A stretch of DNA of 64,000 bases, from assembly GCA_021234155.1 (NCBI GenBank), contig JAJEKV010000020.1, positions 17,847,018-17,911,017 of the forward strand. The letters are read 5' to 3'. Numbering within the stretch: the first letter of the stretch is position 1; every line of letters begins with the position of its first letter. Origin of the DNA: Isoetes taiwanensis (lineage: Eukaryota; Streptophyta; Lycopodiopsida; Isoetales; Isoetaceae). Under the pieces are notes generated by a model, which was not told where the DNA came from, ran no database searches, and was given only the letters and a program-made list of their open reading frames with translations. This document shows, one piece after another, positions 10,421-20,780 of this stretch. The position numbers and the translations under genes were made by a program.

Positions 10421-11330
10421 GTTTTTAGATTCTTGGGAGGTGCTAATTTTTGAGGGCTTCAATCTTGTCTTGAGCAACCCGAATGCCTTGGCTGGATACT
10501 TCATGCCCTAAGAGTTGTCCTTTTGATGCAAAAGATGCATTTCTTTTGATTTAGATTGACTCCCCGAGCTCCTGCATAAAGAACAAATTCTTGCAAGTAG
10601 CTCCACATGATTAGATGGATTAGAGCCTAAGCAAAGGTCATCTAAGTACACCCTAAACTCTTCAAAGCAGACATTGATTTGAAAATAACATCCATTGCCC
10701 TTTGAAGGTGGCTGGAGCATTCATCAAACCAAAAGGCATTCTTGTCATAGCATATGTACCCCGTGGAGTGATAAAGGAAGTCTTTGGCTGGTCTTCTTCT
10801 TTGATGCTGATCTGTTGAACCCCCGAGAATCCATCCAAAATGAATACACTTCCTTACCTGCTACAAAGATATAGGATCTCTTCTAGAAAAGGCAAGGGTA
10901 ACAATCCTTGATGGTAGCTTTGTTGAGATCTCGATAATCAATGCAAATTTTAAAGCACCACTTTTCTTCTCTCTACAGAACAATGCAAGATACCCATTCA
11001 GGATTAATAATTTCAATAATCACACCCCCCATCTAACATCTTATTCAATTCATCCTTGATTAGCCCCATAAGTGAAGCATTAATCCTCCTTAATTTTGAA
11101 AACAGGCTTTACAACCTTCCTTGATTTTAATTTCAAATTGGCATACCTCGCTTTTGATACCTGATAATTCCTGAATAGTCCCAGGCAAATACATCTTTTC
11201 TTTCTTCAAAAACATTTGTATGCTCTCCTCGCTTTGATATTCAATCAAATCTCCAACAAACAGAGTTCTAGGCGTACCATTTTTGTGATCACAATCTCTT
11301 CGGGCCTCCTTCTTTTCTCGATGCATCAAT
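10420..11330 (-). pseudogene. M1 reverse transcriptase (broken)
   Basis: Read leftwards. The order is the entry segment LIKDELNKMLDAGVIIEI (about 11050), YRDLNKATIKD (about 10930), the FLDGFSG-type motif with the first Asp (about 10830, damaged), SFITPLGTYAMTRMPFGLMNAPATFKG (about 10780-10700), and VYLDDLCLGS with the catalytic Asp pair (about 10640). Length and order fit a full Ty3/gypsy RT. Stops and shifts occur throughout. It would copy element RNA in the cytoplasmic particle. Confidence 0.85.
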
Positions 11331-11339
11331 GGTCAAAAT

Positions 11340-11840
11340 AGGACAAAGTGCTTTTACTTCATTGTCATCAAGGTCATCTTCAGAAATAGCCCCTCACCAA
11401 ATGTGACATGAGAGTTTCCCACACAGGGCATCAGCCTCAAAATTCTTTTCTTTGGAATATGAGTGATCCTCCATGAAGCAAAACTTGAGAGCACTCCCAT
11501 TGCCTGATTTTTCAAAAAGCTCCATATCTGCATTCTTTGTTTGATAATCTCATGAAACTTGTCTCAAATTAATTGTGAGTCACCATAAATATGGATATTG
11601 GCAATATCCATAGCTTTGGCTTCTTGAAGACCCGCAATCAAAGCTTTGTATTCTGCCACATTAGAAGTGACTTGAGGAAAAATTCTCCCTACTTTAGCTA
11701 AGAGTTTATGAGAAGAATCTTTCAAAATAGCAGCAGATGATGCAACATTTAGTTTTTTAGAGATACCTCCATCAAACCATAGAAAACCTGTTGGTCCTTG
11801 TTTGCTGGGAAGTGCACACTCCATAATAAGGGGAACCATT
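11340..11840 (-). pseudogene. M1 archaeal-type RNase H, located before RT
   Basis: The segment 11839-11564 is open for 91 codons and encodes WFDGGISKKLN.ASSAAIL, then NVAEYKALIAGLQEAKA, then HIYGDSQLI. The catalytic Asp-Glu-Asp fall at residues 23, 63 and 87, the usual spacing. The fourth acidic residue lies in PREKNFEADAL, about 11430-11460, and is damaged here. The AEYKALI.GL and GDS.L forms are typical of the archaeal/plant type of RNase HI and not of the gypsy type. It lies between protease and RT. Confidence 0.85.
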
Positions 11841-11889
11841 TCATATTTCCTTGGTTTGGTGGTTTTAACCCGTAAGATCCCAAAGGCTC

Positions 11890-12430
11890 CTCAATTAGCA
11901 TTTCTTTAATAAAGTTTACCTCTTCTTTGAGTCATAGGAGCCTTCTTGGTTGTAAATAGTAGCAGTTTGGGAGCCATTGGAGATGGTACATCTCCCTTGA
12001 GACCAGACCGCCTAGCATCCACAGTAGCTAGCCATCTTCCCCTAAAAGTAGGTCATAGATATCAGATTCATCTCCTATATCTTCAAAAGCCACCACAATA
12101 AAGTTAGCAGCCACGCTATGCCTTCAGATAACAAGCACTTTAGTCACCACACCAATAGGAGAGATTTTAGCATTATAAAAAGATCTTAGTAATATAGAAG
12201 CTCTCTTGTCCACCTCGAAACCACACTTCTTCATAATGTGATATGGCATGATGTTTAGGGAGATCCCCATCAAGTAATACATTGGAAAAGTAAAACCTCC
12301 TAGAGCAAAATTTAACATGTAAATGCTCCGTGGTCTTTTTCATTCTCGCTAGAACAAGATCAAGTGGCATCAAGAAAGTTTATACAAGCATTTAATTGTT
12401 CACCACTAGTTTGTCAAGCACTCTCTTCCT
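11890..12430 (-). pseudogene. M1 aspartic protease (broken)
   Basis: Read leftwards: LLDG-type active-site stretch followed by SLNIMPYHIMKKCGFEVDKRA (about 12290-12200), ISPIGVVTKV, and VVAFEDIGDESDIYDLL..RWLATVDAR (about 12080-12000). The layout matches the P1 protease (LLDGGSPLNVMP). The active-site DGG replaces the more usual DTG/DSG. It would cleave the Gag-Pol precursor. A frameshift lies at the active-site segment. Confidence 0.7.
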
Positions 12431-13847
12431 CAGAAAATGGGTGCAATCTTTAACAATGTGAAAAGATCCACACTTACCTTAGAGTTTTTGAGCAAGATAT
12501 CCACTTCATCAAGGTCTTGGTCTTTCTTACCAAACTTTTGTCGAGGAGGTGGAGCTATCACTTGAGCAGTGTACTTCCATTGTAGGTGAGGGAGATCTAG
12601 TTGTGGGATGCCTACTTGATTCAAAGATGTGTATTGACTTCATTCATTCTTCCTCCTTGGTTTGCACTATCATAACTTCTTCACCTTGGGAGCCGCCCTC
12701 AGAGCCCTAATAAACCTTATTGAAGTGCTTGGTTCAAAACCTCACGTAAGGTTTAGGTTTTGACCTTTTTTCTTGTTCCTGCTTGGCAAAGTATTCTTTA
12801 ACAAAGACATTTAACATCAAGATGACCAACTTCTTTGCAAAAGAACAAATAGGACATTCTTTCCCAAAGTGGCCTTTCCTATTACATTTAGGACACACTT
12901 GCCAATAGCAAATTTCTGATGGATGAGTATTCCTATTACAATGGACACATTCAGGTAAGTTTTACCTCGTTTGCGCTTTGAGCTCAACTAGTTGTTTGGT
13001 TAACTCGCTAAAGCCTCAAGAACCTTAGATAGGTCTGATTTAACCTCTCGCAACTTGAGAACTAGCTTCCTCCTCCTTAGATTTCTTCTTTTCTTTCTGA
13101 TTGCATACACCGGAATGGAAGGGTGATGGTCATAATGTGCATCAAGAACATCGTGGTAAAAAGGATCATGGCCATGGTGGGAGATATGGTGCTTATCGTG
13201 CAAAGTAGAGAGCATTTGAGTCGACGAGTTTTGGCAAAGACTTTGTATATGGAATCAAATCCTTCAAAGAGCCTTGACCTTAAGCAATTTCCTTTGATAT
13301 CCGGGTCTTCTTTCCGCACCATTGATGAAAGCAAGCATTAAAAAAAGTGTGGGAATCGTGACTGTGTTTTTGACACCGCCATGAATGTGTCAATCTTTCT
13401 TTGTACCGATTCACACTCTCCCCGCATGTATAGAAAAGCTTTGCAATTCATTAACCAAATCTTTGGGAGCAAAATAACTTACCAAACCTCGGCCCGTAAA
13501 TTTCTTAACGAAGTTCATCCCATGAGGTAGTACCCATTAACTTCTCATAAGTTAACCAAGCACCAGCTTCACTCTCATCTTTGAAACATTTTTCAAATTC
13601 TGAAAGCTTGCACCCTTTCTTGAAACCATAATCCCCGTAATAGTCTTCAAATATTCTCAAAAATGGTTAGCACTCATGCCGAATCAAAGGTAGGCAAAGG
13701 AACAGTAGACATTCAACTCAAACCGATATGGCATGTTCGAGTAAGCTAGTGGAGAAACTTGGAGGCAATGGCCTTTCTCTCGCAATGATCCGATACATCA
13801 ACATCTTCCAATGGTTCTCGTCATTGAAATTTTTGCTTTGGAGCCAT
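12430..13847 (-). pseudogene. M1 gag with three CCHC zinc knuckles (broken)
   Basis: The start ATG is at 13847 (MAPKQKF), about 40 bases after the LTR end. The capsid segment (FEDYYRDYGFKKGCKLSEFEKCF, ELVNELQSF.IH.GES.N) spans about 13680-13400. The nucleocapsid at 12970-12790 carries three knuckles in a row: CVHCNRNTHPSEIC, CPKCNRKGHFGKEC and CSFCKEVGHTDVKC (the last with base changes here, intact in M2). A Lys/Glu-rich linker follows. Many frameshifts. Gag packages element RNA. Confidence 0.8.
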
Positions 13848-13889
13848 GAGTTCTCGAGATCCGTGAAGATCTCTAGGGATCCTCCAAAA

Positions 13890-15852
13890 TGTTGACCCTA
13901 AACCCGGCTTATAGGTCAACCACAAGAATCCAATTCAAGTTTTCACTCAAATTGGGGTTAGGACCTCCGCATCACTTAAGGTGATCAGTCTATGCAAGAA
14001 AATTCCAAAGATAAGTTCAAAAAGTTTGAGTTCTATACCTTTCCCATTTTCAAAAATGGTACCTTTGCCAAAACAATTGTAGTGTTGGGAAGCGTATAGA
14101 TGTTTTGAGTCGATGTCAGACTTGGTCAAAAGTTGTAGGTAATCGACAAAGAAAGCCTCCACCAAGTCGAGACTCAATCAGAGTTATTCGAGCTCAAAGT
14201 GAGGTCAAATTTTGGTCAATAGAGGTCAAATGTAGAAAACAAAGGATCGTGAATTGAGATTTAGAGTTGCCAATCACTTTTTGGGAATTTCCAAAGTAGG
14301 TAGATTGCAATGATATCGGGAAGGTAGGCAAGCAAATCAAATACTAGTTTGGAGGTGTATAGGTATTTTTTGTGACCGGATTTAGCAAAATACAATCTAG
14401 ACCGCTCAAACCCGAGAGCAATTTTTTTGAATTTGAGCTACACTTGGTATTTTTGAATGATTTCAACTCCTTTGGCTTTCTTAACACCCAAAGATGAGTG
14501 GCGATGCACTAAGGGCTTAAAAACACCCTGAGATTTTTCTATAGAATTTTTTGTGGTGAGAATTGCTAAGGAAAATATCGTGACAAATTCAACAACTTGA
14601 TAAATAATTTGGATTGATATGAAGGTAGATATATCAAGATAACAATAGATAAGGATGCTTCATAGCTTCAAGTACAAGAAAATAATCATCAAAAGTCATA
14701 AGGTAATTTCTGAAAGTAATGTCAACTAAATCTTGTAGATCCAAATGAGGAGAGCTCAAGAACTTCAAGGATCGCCCGTGATCTTGCTCAAAGAATGATC
14801 AATGTATGATCTGAATACTTCCGGGCCTTCAAAAATCTTCTCATATTGTTTCCTAAGATATATGTTTTTGATTTAACGGTTCCAAAGATTTTAGGGCTTA
14901 AATTTAGGCTTGATGAGATGCTTAAGAGCGGAAATGCGAAAATAGATAGGTTTCAGAGTTCAATGATTCCATTCCTCGGCGATTCGAAAGCAGGTTTCCA
15001 TAATTAGGGTTCTTCAAGGTATTTTTCCGTAAAATCCGCGACACGATGACCGTGATTTTTGAGGTATATCCCAAGAATATGTCAGATTTATCAATTTTAG
15101 GAAGATAGGCCATGGTCCATAAGGGTACCACAAAAATAATTATGAGTCTTAACCCATTTGGGTCTATGGCAACCCTAATTTCTTTGGGGAATATTCTAGA
15201 TGGGTACCGAAAATGGGATATTAATGGAACATATTTGAGTGGCATAGGTACACATAATGGTAAAGAACAAGGAGGCACAAAAGCTTGTGAAAAAAAAAGA
15301 TTAGGCCAAGGGTATGTGGTAAGGGTGCAATATGAAGAATGAAAATAAGGCAAAGGGGTATGAAATGGGTAAGACATCCATGGGAAAACAAAATGTGGTA
15401 AGAAAGGTACTTTTGGCAAGGCAAAATATGATTTGCAAAAGGTGAGCAAAGAAGAATATGAGTGTGAGGGAAAATGACTAGGGGAAATTCAAAAAGGAAG
15501 GTGAGAATAAGATATGGGGGGGGTAGGCAAAAAAATGGCTAAGGGATGGAACCAAATACCATGGGATCTTCTAAACTTTGAACTTCCAATCTTCAAAAAA
15601 TGCCTTCCAAACTTTTTTTAACCCGTAATCTTCTAGAGCATATTCTTGACTAAGCACTTTGACCTTGAATAAAGTACCTCATGTGAGTTTTGAACCTTGA
15701 GCACTTGTTGACTTGAGAAATGAACACCCTTTGACCTCCATATCAATGTTGATCGCCAAGAATCTTCCAAACTTTGACCTAGTATTCCAAGATAAGTTGA
15801 CCTAGTTTTGAATGCATGGATCACAAGTAGCATGTTGCCCTTTGGGGGCAAA
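13890..15852 (-). repeat. 5' LTR of M1
   Basis: 1.96 kb. On the plus strand it starts TGTTGACC and ends GGGGGCA; the expected terminal CAACA is corrupted at the junction with P1 gag. It is nearly identical to 5649-7610 apart from small changes, many near CAG/CTG, which points to a fairly recent insertion. Promoter, R region and U5 are in this LTR, transcribed leftwards. Confidence 0.9.
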
Positions 15853-16860
15853 TAGCTTATAAACTGTCTCGCCTCTCAGAGCTAGCAAATGAGCTACAAA
15901 CTTTTGCATAAGGGCAGGAAAGTATCAATCACTATGTGGAAAGGTTTAGTGCATACCGAGAAAATGCCAAAAGAGTCAGTGCCCACTCCCACACTCTACT
16001 TTGTGGCTGCTTTCATTAAGGGACCGGCCACCAAGGCCTAAAGTGCAATGTAAAGATGCTAAAAATTCAAAATCGGAAGGGTTCGATACCATACACAAGG
16101 CTTTTGAAAAGGCAACTAAAATCTCTAATGATATGTCTTTTTACCGATAACCATGTAAACCATTGTGCTGACCCTTTTACCCAGATTATGAACAAGAGTA
16201 TGAGCATGTGCCCCGTATGCAAAGGCAAAAAGAAAGAAGAAAATCCAAAGATGAAGAGGCTGCACCTAAAATCAATGAATCCAAGAGTGAGATGGCCAAA
16301 ATGTCCGAGACCATTGCAGAATCGACCAAACAACTCTTGGAGTTGAAAAACAAAGAAAAAACTTATCCTCCTTGTGCACATTGTTTCAAAGATACTCATC
16401 CTTCCGATATTTGCTATTACAGGCATGCTTAAAATGTGGAAAGAAAGGTCATTTTGGAAAAATTTGCCCCGTGGTGCAACTTCCGCAAGGAAATAGGTCA
16501 TCGTGAAGACAAAGTGTTTTGTCAAAGAATACTTTGACAAGCAGACAAAAGGCAAGAAATTGGAAGGAACATCCGCCATCGGTTTGTGGAGGAATATGAG
16601 GAGCGTGAAGAGATCATGGTGGTGCAAACAAGAAAAATGTTGGAAAATGGAACACCTGCAGATAAAGGTATGAGCAAGAACCTTCCCACCAACAAAGAAG
16701 TTCGTAATAGCTCCACCTCCTTTTGAGAAGTTGAATAAAAAGGACAAAGAGTTAGATGAGCTAGACATGATCCTAAAAAAAGTTCTAAAGCGAGCATAGG
16801 TCTCCCTCACTCTTCTCAAAATTGCACCTAGCTATAGAGAGAAAAATATTGAAGTGTAAT
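15853..16860 (+). pseudogene. P1 gag, C-terminal part with zinc knuckles
   Basis: Gag resumes after M1 with ELANELQTF.IRAGESINHYVERFSAYRENAK (about 15890-15980). It then runs through KML.IQNRKGFDTIHKAFEKATKISNDM and a basic linker KKEENPKMK. The first knuckle CAHCFKDTHPSDIC is at 16373-16414 and the second CLKCGKKGHFGKIC at about 16425-16467. A third, damaged one lies in RKEIGHREDKC (about 16480-16515). A coiled, charged tail DKELDELDMILK follows. Frames shift several times. Confidence 0.8.
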
Positions 16861-16869
16861 GATGTTGAA

Positions 16870-17400
16870 CAAATTTCATTTAATCGATGTGCATGAGACA
16901 GAGAAAGTTGTATTAACTCAAGAAGAAAAAGATCCGTGTGCCTTTACTTGCTCAGCTAGTTTAGGTGACTTGCATTTGTCTAGGGTCTTGCTAGATGGAG
17001 GCTCCCCATTAAATGTCATGCCTCAAAGATGTAATGAAGAAATGTGGTCTTGTTGCCACTCAACCATCACCGGTCATATTGAGGTCATTCTCCAATGCTA
17101 AAATAAAACCTATAGGACTAGTGACAAGGGTGCCAATAGAAATTGAAGGTATAATTGTTGAGGCAAGTTTCATAGTTGTGGCTTTTGAAGATAACCGTGA
17201 TGTGACCGATATATATGACTTGTTGTCGGGAAGGAGGTGGTTGTCTACCGTCGATGCTAGACCCGTCTCGTCCAAAGGACAAGGTACTATTTCAAATGGA
17301 GCAAGAACTGAACTCTATACAACAAAACAAAGATGCTAATCTGCATAACTTTATAGAACAAGACATGTTGATTGAAGATGAGCCGTGTGTTAAAAATGCC
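16870..17400 (+). pseudogene. P1 aspartic protease
   Basis: The 16859-17100 frame has FTCSASLGDLHLSRVLLDGGSPLNVMPQ, with the active-site DGGS at about 16995-17010 in place of DTG/DSG. It continues as KPIGLVTRVPIEIEGIIVEASFIVVAFEDNRDVTDIYDLLSGRRWLSTVDARP in another frame (17013-17339). A flap and second half are therefore present. It would process Gag-Pol. The frameshift near 17030 coincides with CTG/CAG-type differences from the second copy. Confidence 0.78.
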
Positions 17401-17459
17401 TATCTCTCAGATGCAAACCAATAGAAATCATACCGACTGTTTAGGTGACCTTGACATGG

Positions 17460-17970
17460 AAGCAAAACTCAATAGAGGTGTGTTGTGGTTTGATGGTGGA
17501 ATTTCAATCAAATTGAATATAGCATCTTCTCAAAAACCGTAATCGTAAACTCGCCAATAAACTCTTATCCAAAGTTGGTAGAGTACATGAAAGAATTACT
17601 TCAAATATGGCTGAATATAAGGCACTTATAGCTGGCTTAGAGGAGTCTTTGGCTTTAGGTTTGACTAATATATCTATCTTTGGTGACTCTCAACCGATAT
17701 GCATTGACAAAACCCCTGAGAGTATCGCATCAAAAACAAGACATGTCAGAACTCAAAGAAAGGGTATTGCAATTGCTAAGCAAGTTCAAGGCTTGGGAGA
17801 TCAAACATATACCTAGGGAAGAGAATTGTGAGGCGATGCACTTTGCGTAACCGCGTTCCTTGACTATTTGGCCGAGGGAGCTATAAATGAAGATGAATTG
17901 AACAAGGAAGATGCAACACAACTATATCCTATTCTGGTGATAGATGCACAAAGAAGAGAAAGAGGTAAAA
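17460..17970 (+). pseudogene. P1 archaeal-type RNase H, located before RT
   Basis: Encodes GVLWFDGGISIKLNIASS, with the first catalytic Asp at 17492-17494. Next come NMAEYKALIAGLEESLALGLTNISIFGDSQ (Glu 17613-17615, Asp 17685-17687) and a helical segment ELKERVLQLLSKFKAWEIKHIPREENCEADAL (fourth Asp about 17835-17837, with one base lost beside it). A linker LDYLAEGAINEDELNKED leads to RT. All four catalytic positions are visible. Known gypsy elements with this domain mostly carry it after RT and gRNH. Confidence 0.85.
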
Positions 17971-18109
17971 GAGTTAACTATCAACAAAAATGGACAGGTA
18001 AGAACACTTTTCCTTGGGGATCTTTTGATAGCAAAGATGAGGCCTCCTTAAAAATTTTCTTTGAGAGTTGGAAAGATGTATTTGCCCGGGATTATACGTA
18101 ATTAGTGGG

Positions 18110-19060
18110 AGTGAGGACCCACATCCGTGAATTTGAAATAAAGATAAAGGAAGATGCTAAACCCAGAATGCAAAAACTCGAAGAATAAATGCATCAACGC
18201 CACCCCGATCGTAGAGGAATTATTAAAGATGAAAGAAAGTGAGGTTATTAAAGAGATAACAAACCCCGACCGGGTCATTCTTGCATTGTTCCAAAGAGAA
18301 AAGAAAAATAAGAGCATTAGGATTTGTATAGATTACAGGATCTAAACAAGGCCACTATTAAAGATTGTTATCCATTACCATTTCTAGAAGAAGTGTTACA
18401 TGCAACCGCAGTAAGGAAATATATTCCTTTTAGATGGATTTTCGTGTTTCAATCAAATCAAGATAAAAGAGGCAGATCAAGCCAAGACCTCTTTCATAAC
18501 CCCTTGGGGCACTTTTGCCATGATGAAAATGCCTTTTTGGCTTGATGAATGCATCTGCTACCTTCAAAAGAGCAATGGATAAAATATTTCAAAGCATGCC
18601 AATATCAAACTTTAGAGTTTTCGGATGATTTGTGCCTAGGATCTTCTAACTAAGCATATGGAATTGCCGACAATGACAATGGAATTGTGCAGAAAGGGTG
18701 GAGTGTGTTTGAATCCAAAGAAGTGTGTATTCTTCCTCGCTCTAAAGGTGAATTGCTAGGTCATGAGGTATCTACTCAAGGTATTAAAGTGTCCAAGGAA
18801 AAAAATGGAGGCTTTGAAGAAATTAGCTCCACCTAAAAACCTTAAAACAGGTGAAGAGTTTCATGGGCTTGACAAGTTTTTTGAGAATGTATGTGCCTAA
18901 CTTTTCACACATCATAAGTCCTTTGGCAGCTCTGACACGTGTTGGCAAGTATAATAAGAATGAGAGCAAATTTATTGCAATAGAATGGACAGATGAATGT
19001 CAGGCTGCATTTGACCTGTTGATAACTTCCATATGCCAATCGAGATTCTCAAACCACCGG
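18110..19060 (+). pseudogene. P1 reverse transcriptase
   Basis: Ordered motifs: EELLKMKESEVIKEI (18210), ICIDYR.LNKATIKDCYPLPFLEEVL (18320-18400), a damaged FLDGFSGFNQIKI (about 18430), FITPWGTFAMMKMPFGLMNASATFKRAMD (18490-18580), and F-L-D-D-L-C-L-G-S with the Asp pair at 18624-18629. The thumb region ends in FHGLDKFLRMYVPNFSHIISPLAALTRVGKY (18851-18960). This is a complete Ty3/gypsy RT with indels. The element would copy its RNA in particles. Confidence 0.88.
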
Positions 19061-19450
19061 ACCTAGCTCAACCATTCCGTGCATATATCGTCACTAGCAA
19101 AGTCAGGGCATAGCACTCATGCGTAAGCATGGGATAATATCTTTGCCAAAGAAAATTTGGTCCGATGTCGGTGAACGATACCCTAGAATGGAAAAAGTGC
19201 AGCTTGAATAATGTTTTTCCTACAAAGGCTTGGTCATATAGTTCAGCACAATGAGGTAAAAGTAATGATGCATCAAAAATCCTATTCCCATGCTGTTCCA
19301 TAAAACTCAGAGTAAGGCTAAATTATGTAGATGGGCTTGCAAGATACAGGATTACAATTTAAATGTTAGAACCGGCAAAACAATTAAAAGTCCTAGTGAT
19401 TATTTGACCAATAAGGTGTTTGAGTTTGAAGATTTTAATGGTTTGAGCAA
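19060..19450 (+). pseudogene. P1 gypsy-type RNase H (broken)
   Basis: Follows RT directly: AYIVTSKSGHS and AWDNIFAKENLV, then FLQRLGHIVQHNEVKVM, then AKLCRWACKIQDYNLNVRTGKTIKSPSDYLTNKVFEF in shifting frames (19070-19440). The KLCRWACKIQDY-type segment also occurs in M1 and P0. It fits the tethered RNase H of Ty3/gypsy elements. Catalytic residues cannot be assigned with certainty because of the shifts. Confidence 0.65.
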
Positions 19451-19679
19451 TCGATGAAGTGTGTGAGATTGCTACTAACCTTGTGCTATCTAGCAAGATG
19501 CAAGAAGATTGGCAGGATGAAATCATCAAGTTTCTCCAAAGAAAGGAGGTGCCGAAAAACTTTTACAAGCAACACCGAGGAGATTCAAAGAAAAAGCAAA
19601 ACCTACAGGATGATTGAGAGGTATTATGTAAGATTGATCAGTATGGTGTCCTTCCGAGGTGTGTTGACAGTCGTCAGAA

Positions 19680-20780
19680 GTTGATAATACGGAGGCTTGT
19701 CATGAGGGAATTTGTGGAGGCCACTATGCAAATTACACGACCGCAAAAAGAAAATACTCAGGTCCGGATATTATTGGCCTAGCTTGTTTAAAGATTGTTA
19801 TGAGACCATTAGAGATGCCATAAATGCCGATACATGGAAGAAGAATTCTTCACCGCTTTGACTAGCATCACGCCTCCAGGTCCATTCCGCACTTGGGGAC
19901 TAGACTTCATAGGACCTATAAATCCAAACTCTCCCTCTCAAAGATGAATACATACTAGTGGCAACAGATTTCTTCACCAAGTGGGCGAGGTCTGTCCCAT
20001 TGAGACAAGCAAATGCCCTAACAACTGCCAGTGTTCCTCCATGAAAACATATGCACTAGGTTTGGCATCCCTCCTCAAAATAGTTTCCGATGCAGGCACT
20101 CGGCCATGAATGATGTGATCAGCAACCCCGCTAAAAACCTTGAAAGTAAAGCATGTGAAAAGCTCAGCATACTACCCTCAAGGCAATGGCCAGGCTGAAT
20201 CTACCAACAAGGTGCTAAAAGCTATTCTCAAGAAAACAATAGAGGTGCATAAAAAAGATTGGCACCTTAAATTACATGATGCACTTTGGGCATATAGAAC
20301 CACAATTAAAAGTGCTACTAATCATACACCTTTTGCTCTTGTCTATGGTGTTGAGGCTGTTGTTCCAGTGGAATTGGAGTTGCCCTCATTAAGGTTAGCT
20401 CTAAAGATTCAAATGCAGATAGAGGAAGCATACAGGGAAAGGTTTGATAGGTTGCTCCATCTAGAAGAAGAGAGGTTTGAAGCAGAGAATACCATGTTAC
20501 TAAAGAAAGCAAAGGATGCAGCAGCATTCAAGGCCATTCACAAATTGCAAGGAAGTTTCAAAGAGGGAGAGCTAGTTCTCAAGTGGGACAAGGCAAAGGA
20601 AAACACAAGGTAAATTTGACCGCTTATGGAAGGGCCATACAAAATCTGGGACAAGGTGTACAAATTTTACTTCCCTCGAAGATATCACAACAGGTCAGCA
20701 AAATTTCATGAACCCTATAAACATATTGCATCTGAAAAGGTATTGGCAACAACATATTTGTATGAGTTTGTTTGAATAGA
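19680..20780 (+). pseudogene. P1 integrase
   Basis: The zinc domain is degraded (about 19700-19850, with RCHKCRYMEEEF). The catalytic core has GPFRTWGLDFIGPINPNS with Asp 19903-19905, VSDAGT with Asp 20089-20091, and GNGQAESTNKVLKAILKK with Glu 20197-20199, about 35 residues later: the D-D(35)-E signature. The best-preserved piece is the open frame 20140-20613 (157 codons), covering the Glu motif, DALWAYRTTIKSATNHTPF, ELELPSLRLALK and GELVLKWDKAKE. C-terminal EGPYKIWDKV.K follows to about 20780. No chromodomain is recognisable. Confidence 0.88.

Larger units (their letters stand above)
5649..15852 (-). mobile_element. Ty3/gypsy LTR retrotransposon M1 (minus strand), nested in P1 gag
   Basis: About 10.2 kb. 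LTRs are 5649-7610 (3' LTR) and 13890-15852 (5' LTR). The internal region 13889-7611, read leftwards, encodes gag, PR, aRNH, RT, gRNH and IN. A clean target duplication is not visible: the left flank reads GGTTTG, and the right border is corrupted (in M2 it reads GGTTTA), so GGTTT is the likely duplicated site. M2 at 50333-60544 is the same insertion in the duplicated copy. Confidence 0.92.
1..19241. repeat. Large duplicated segment, copy 1
   Basis: This block matches 44715-64000 base for base apart from scattered small differences. It holds the same nested series in the same order: gag start and LTR of M3, 181 bases of P0 integrase, P1 5' LTR and gag, the M1 insertion, and the rest of P1 up to its RNase H. 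The M3/P0, P0/P1 and P1/M1 junctions fall at the same places in both copies, so this is duplication of a locus and not independent insertions of the same families. The left end is set by the window edge. Confidence 0.9.

Noticed and set aside
14922-15449. 175-codon minus-strand frame in the M1 LTR
   Set aside because: It lies in LTR sequence; the equivalent in the other three LTR copies is shifted or stopped, and it has no domain.
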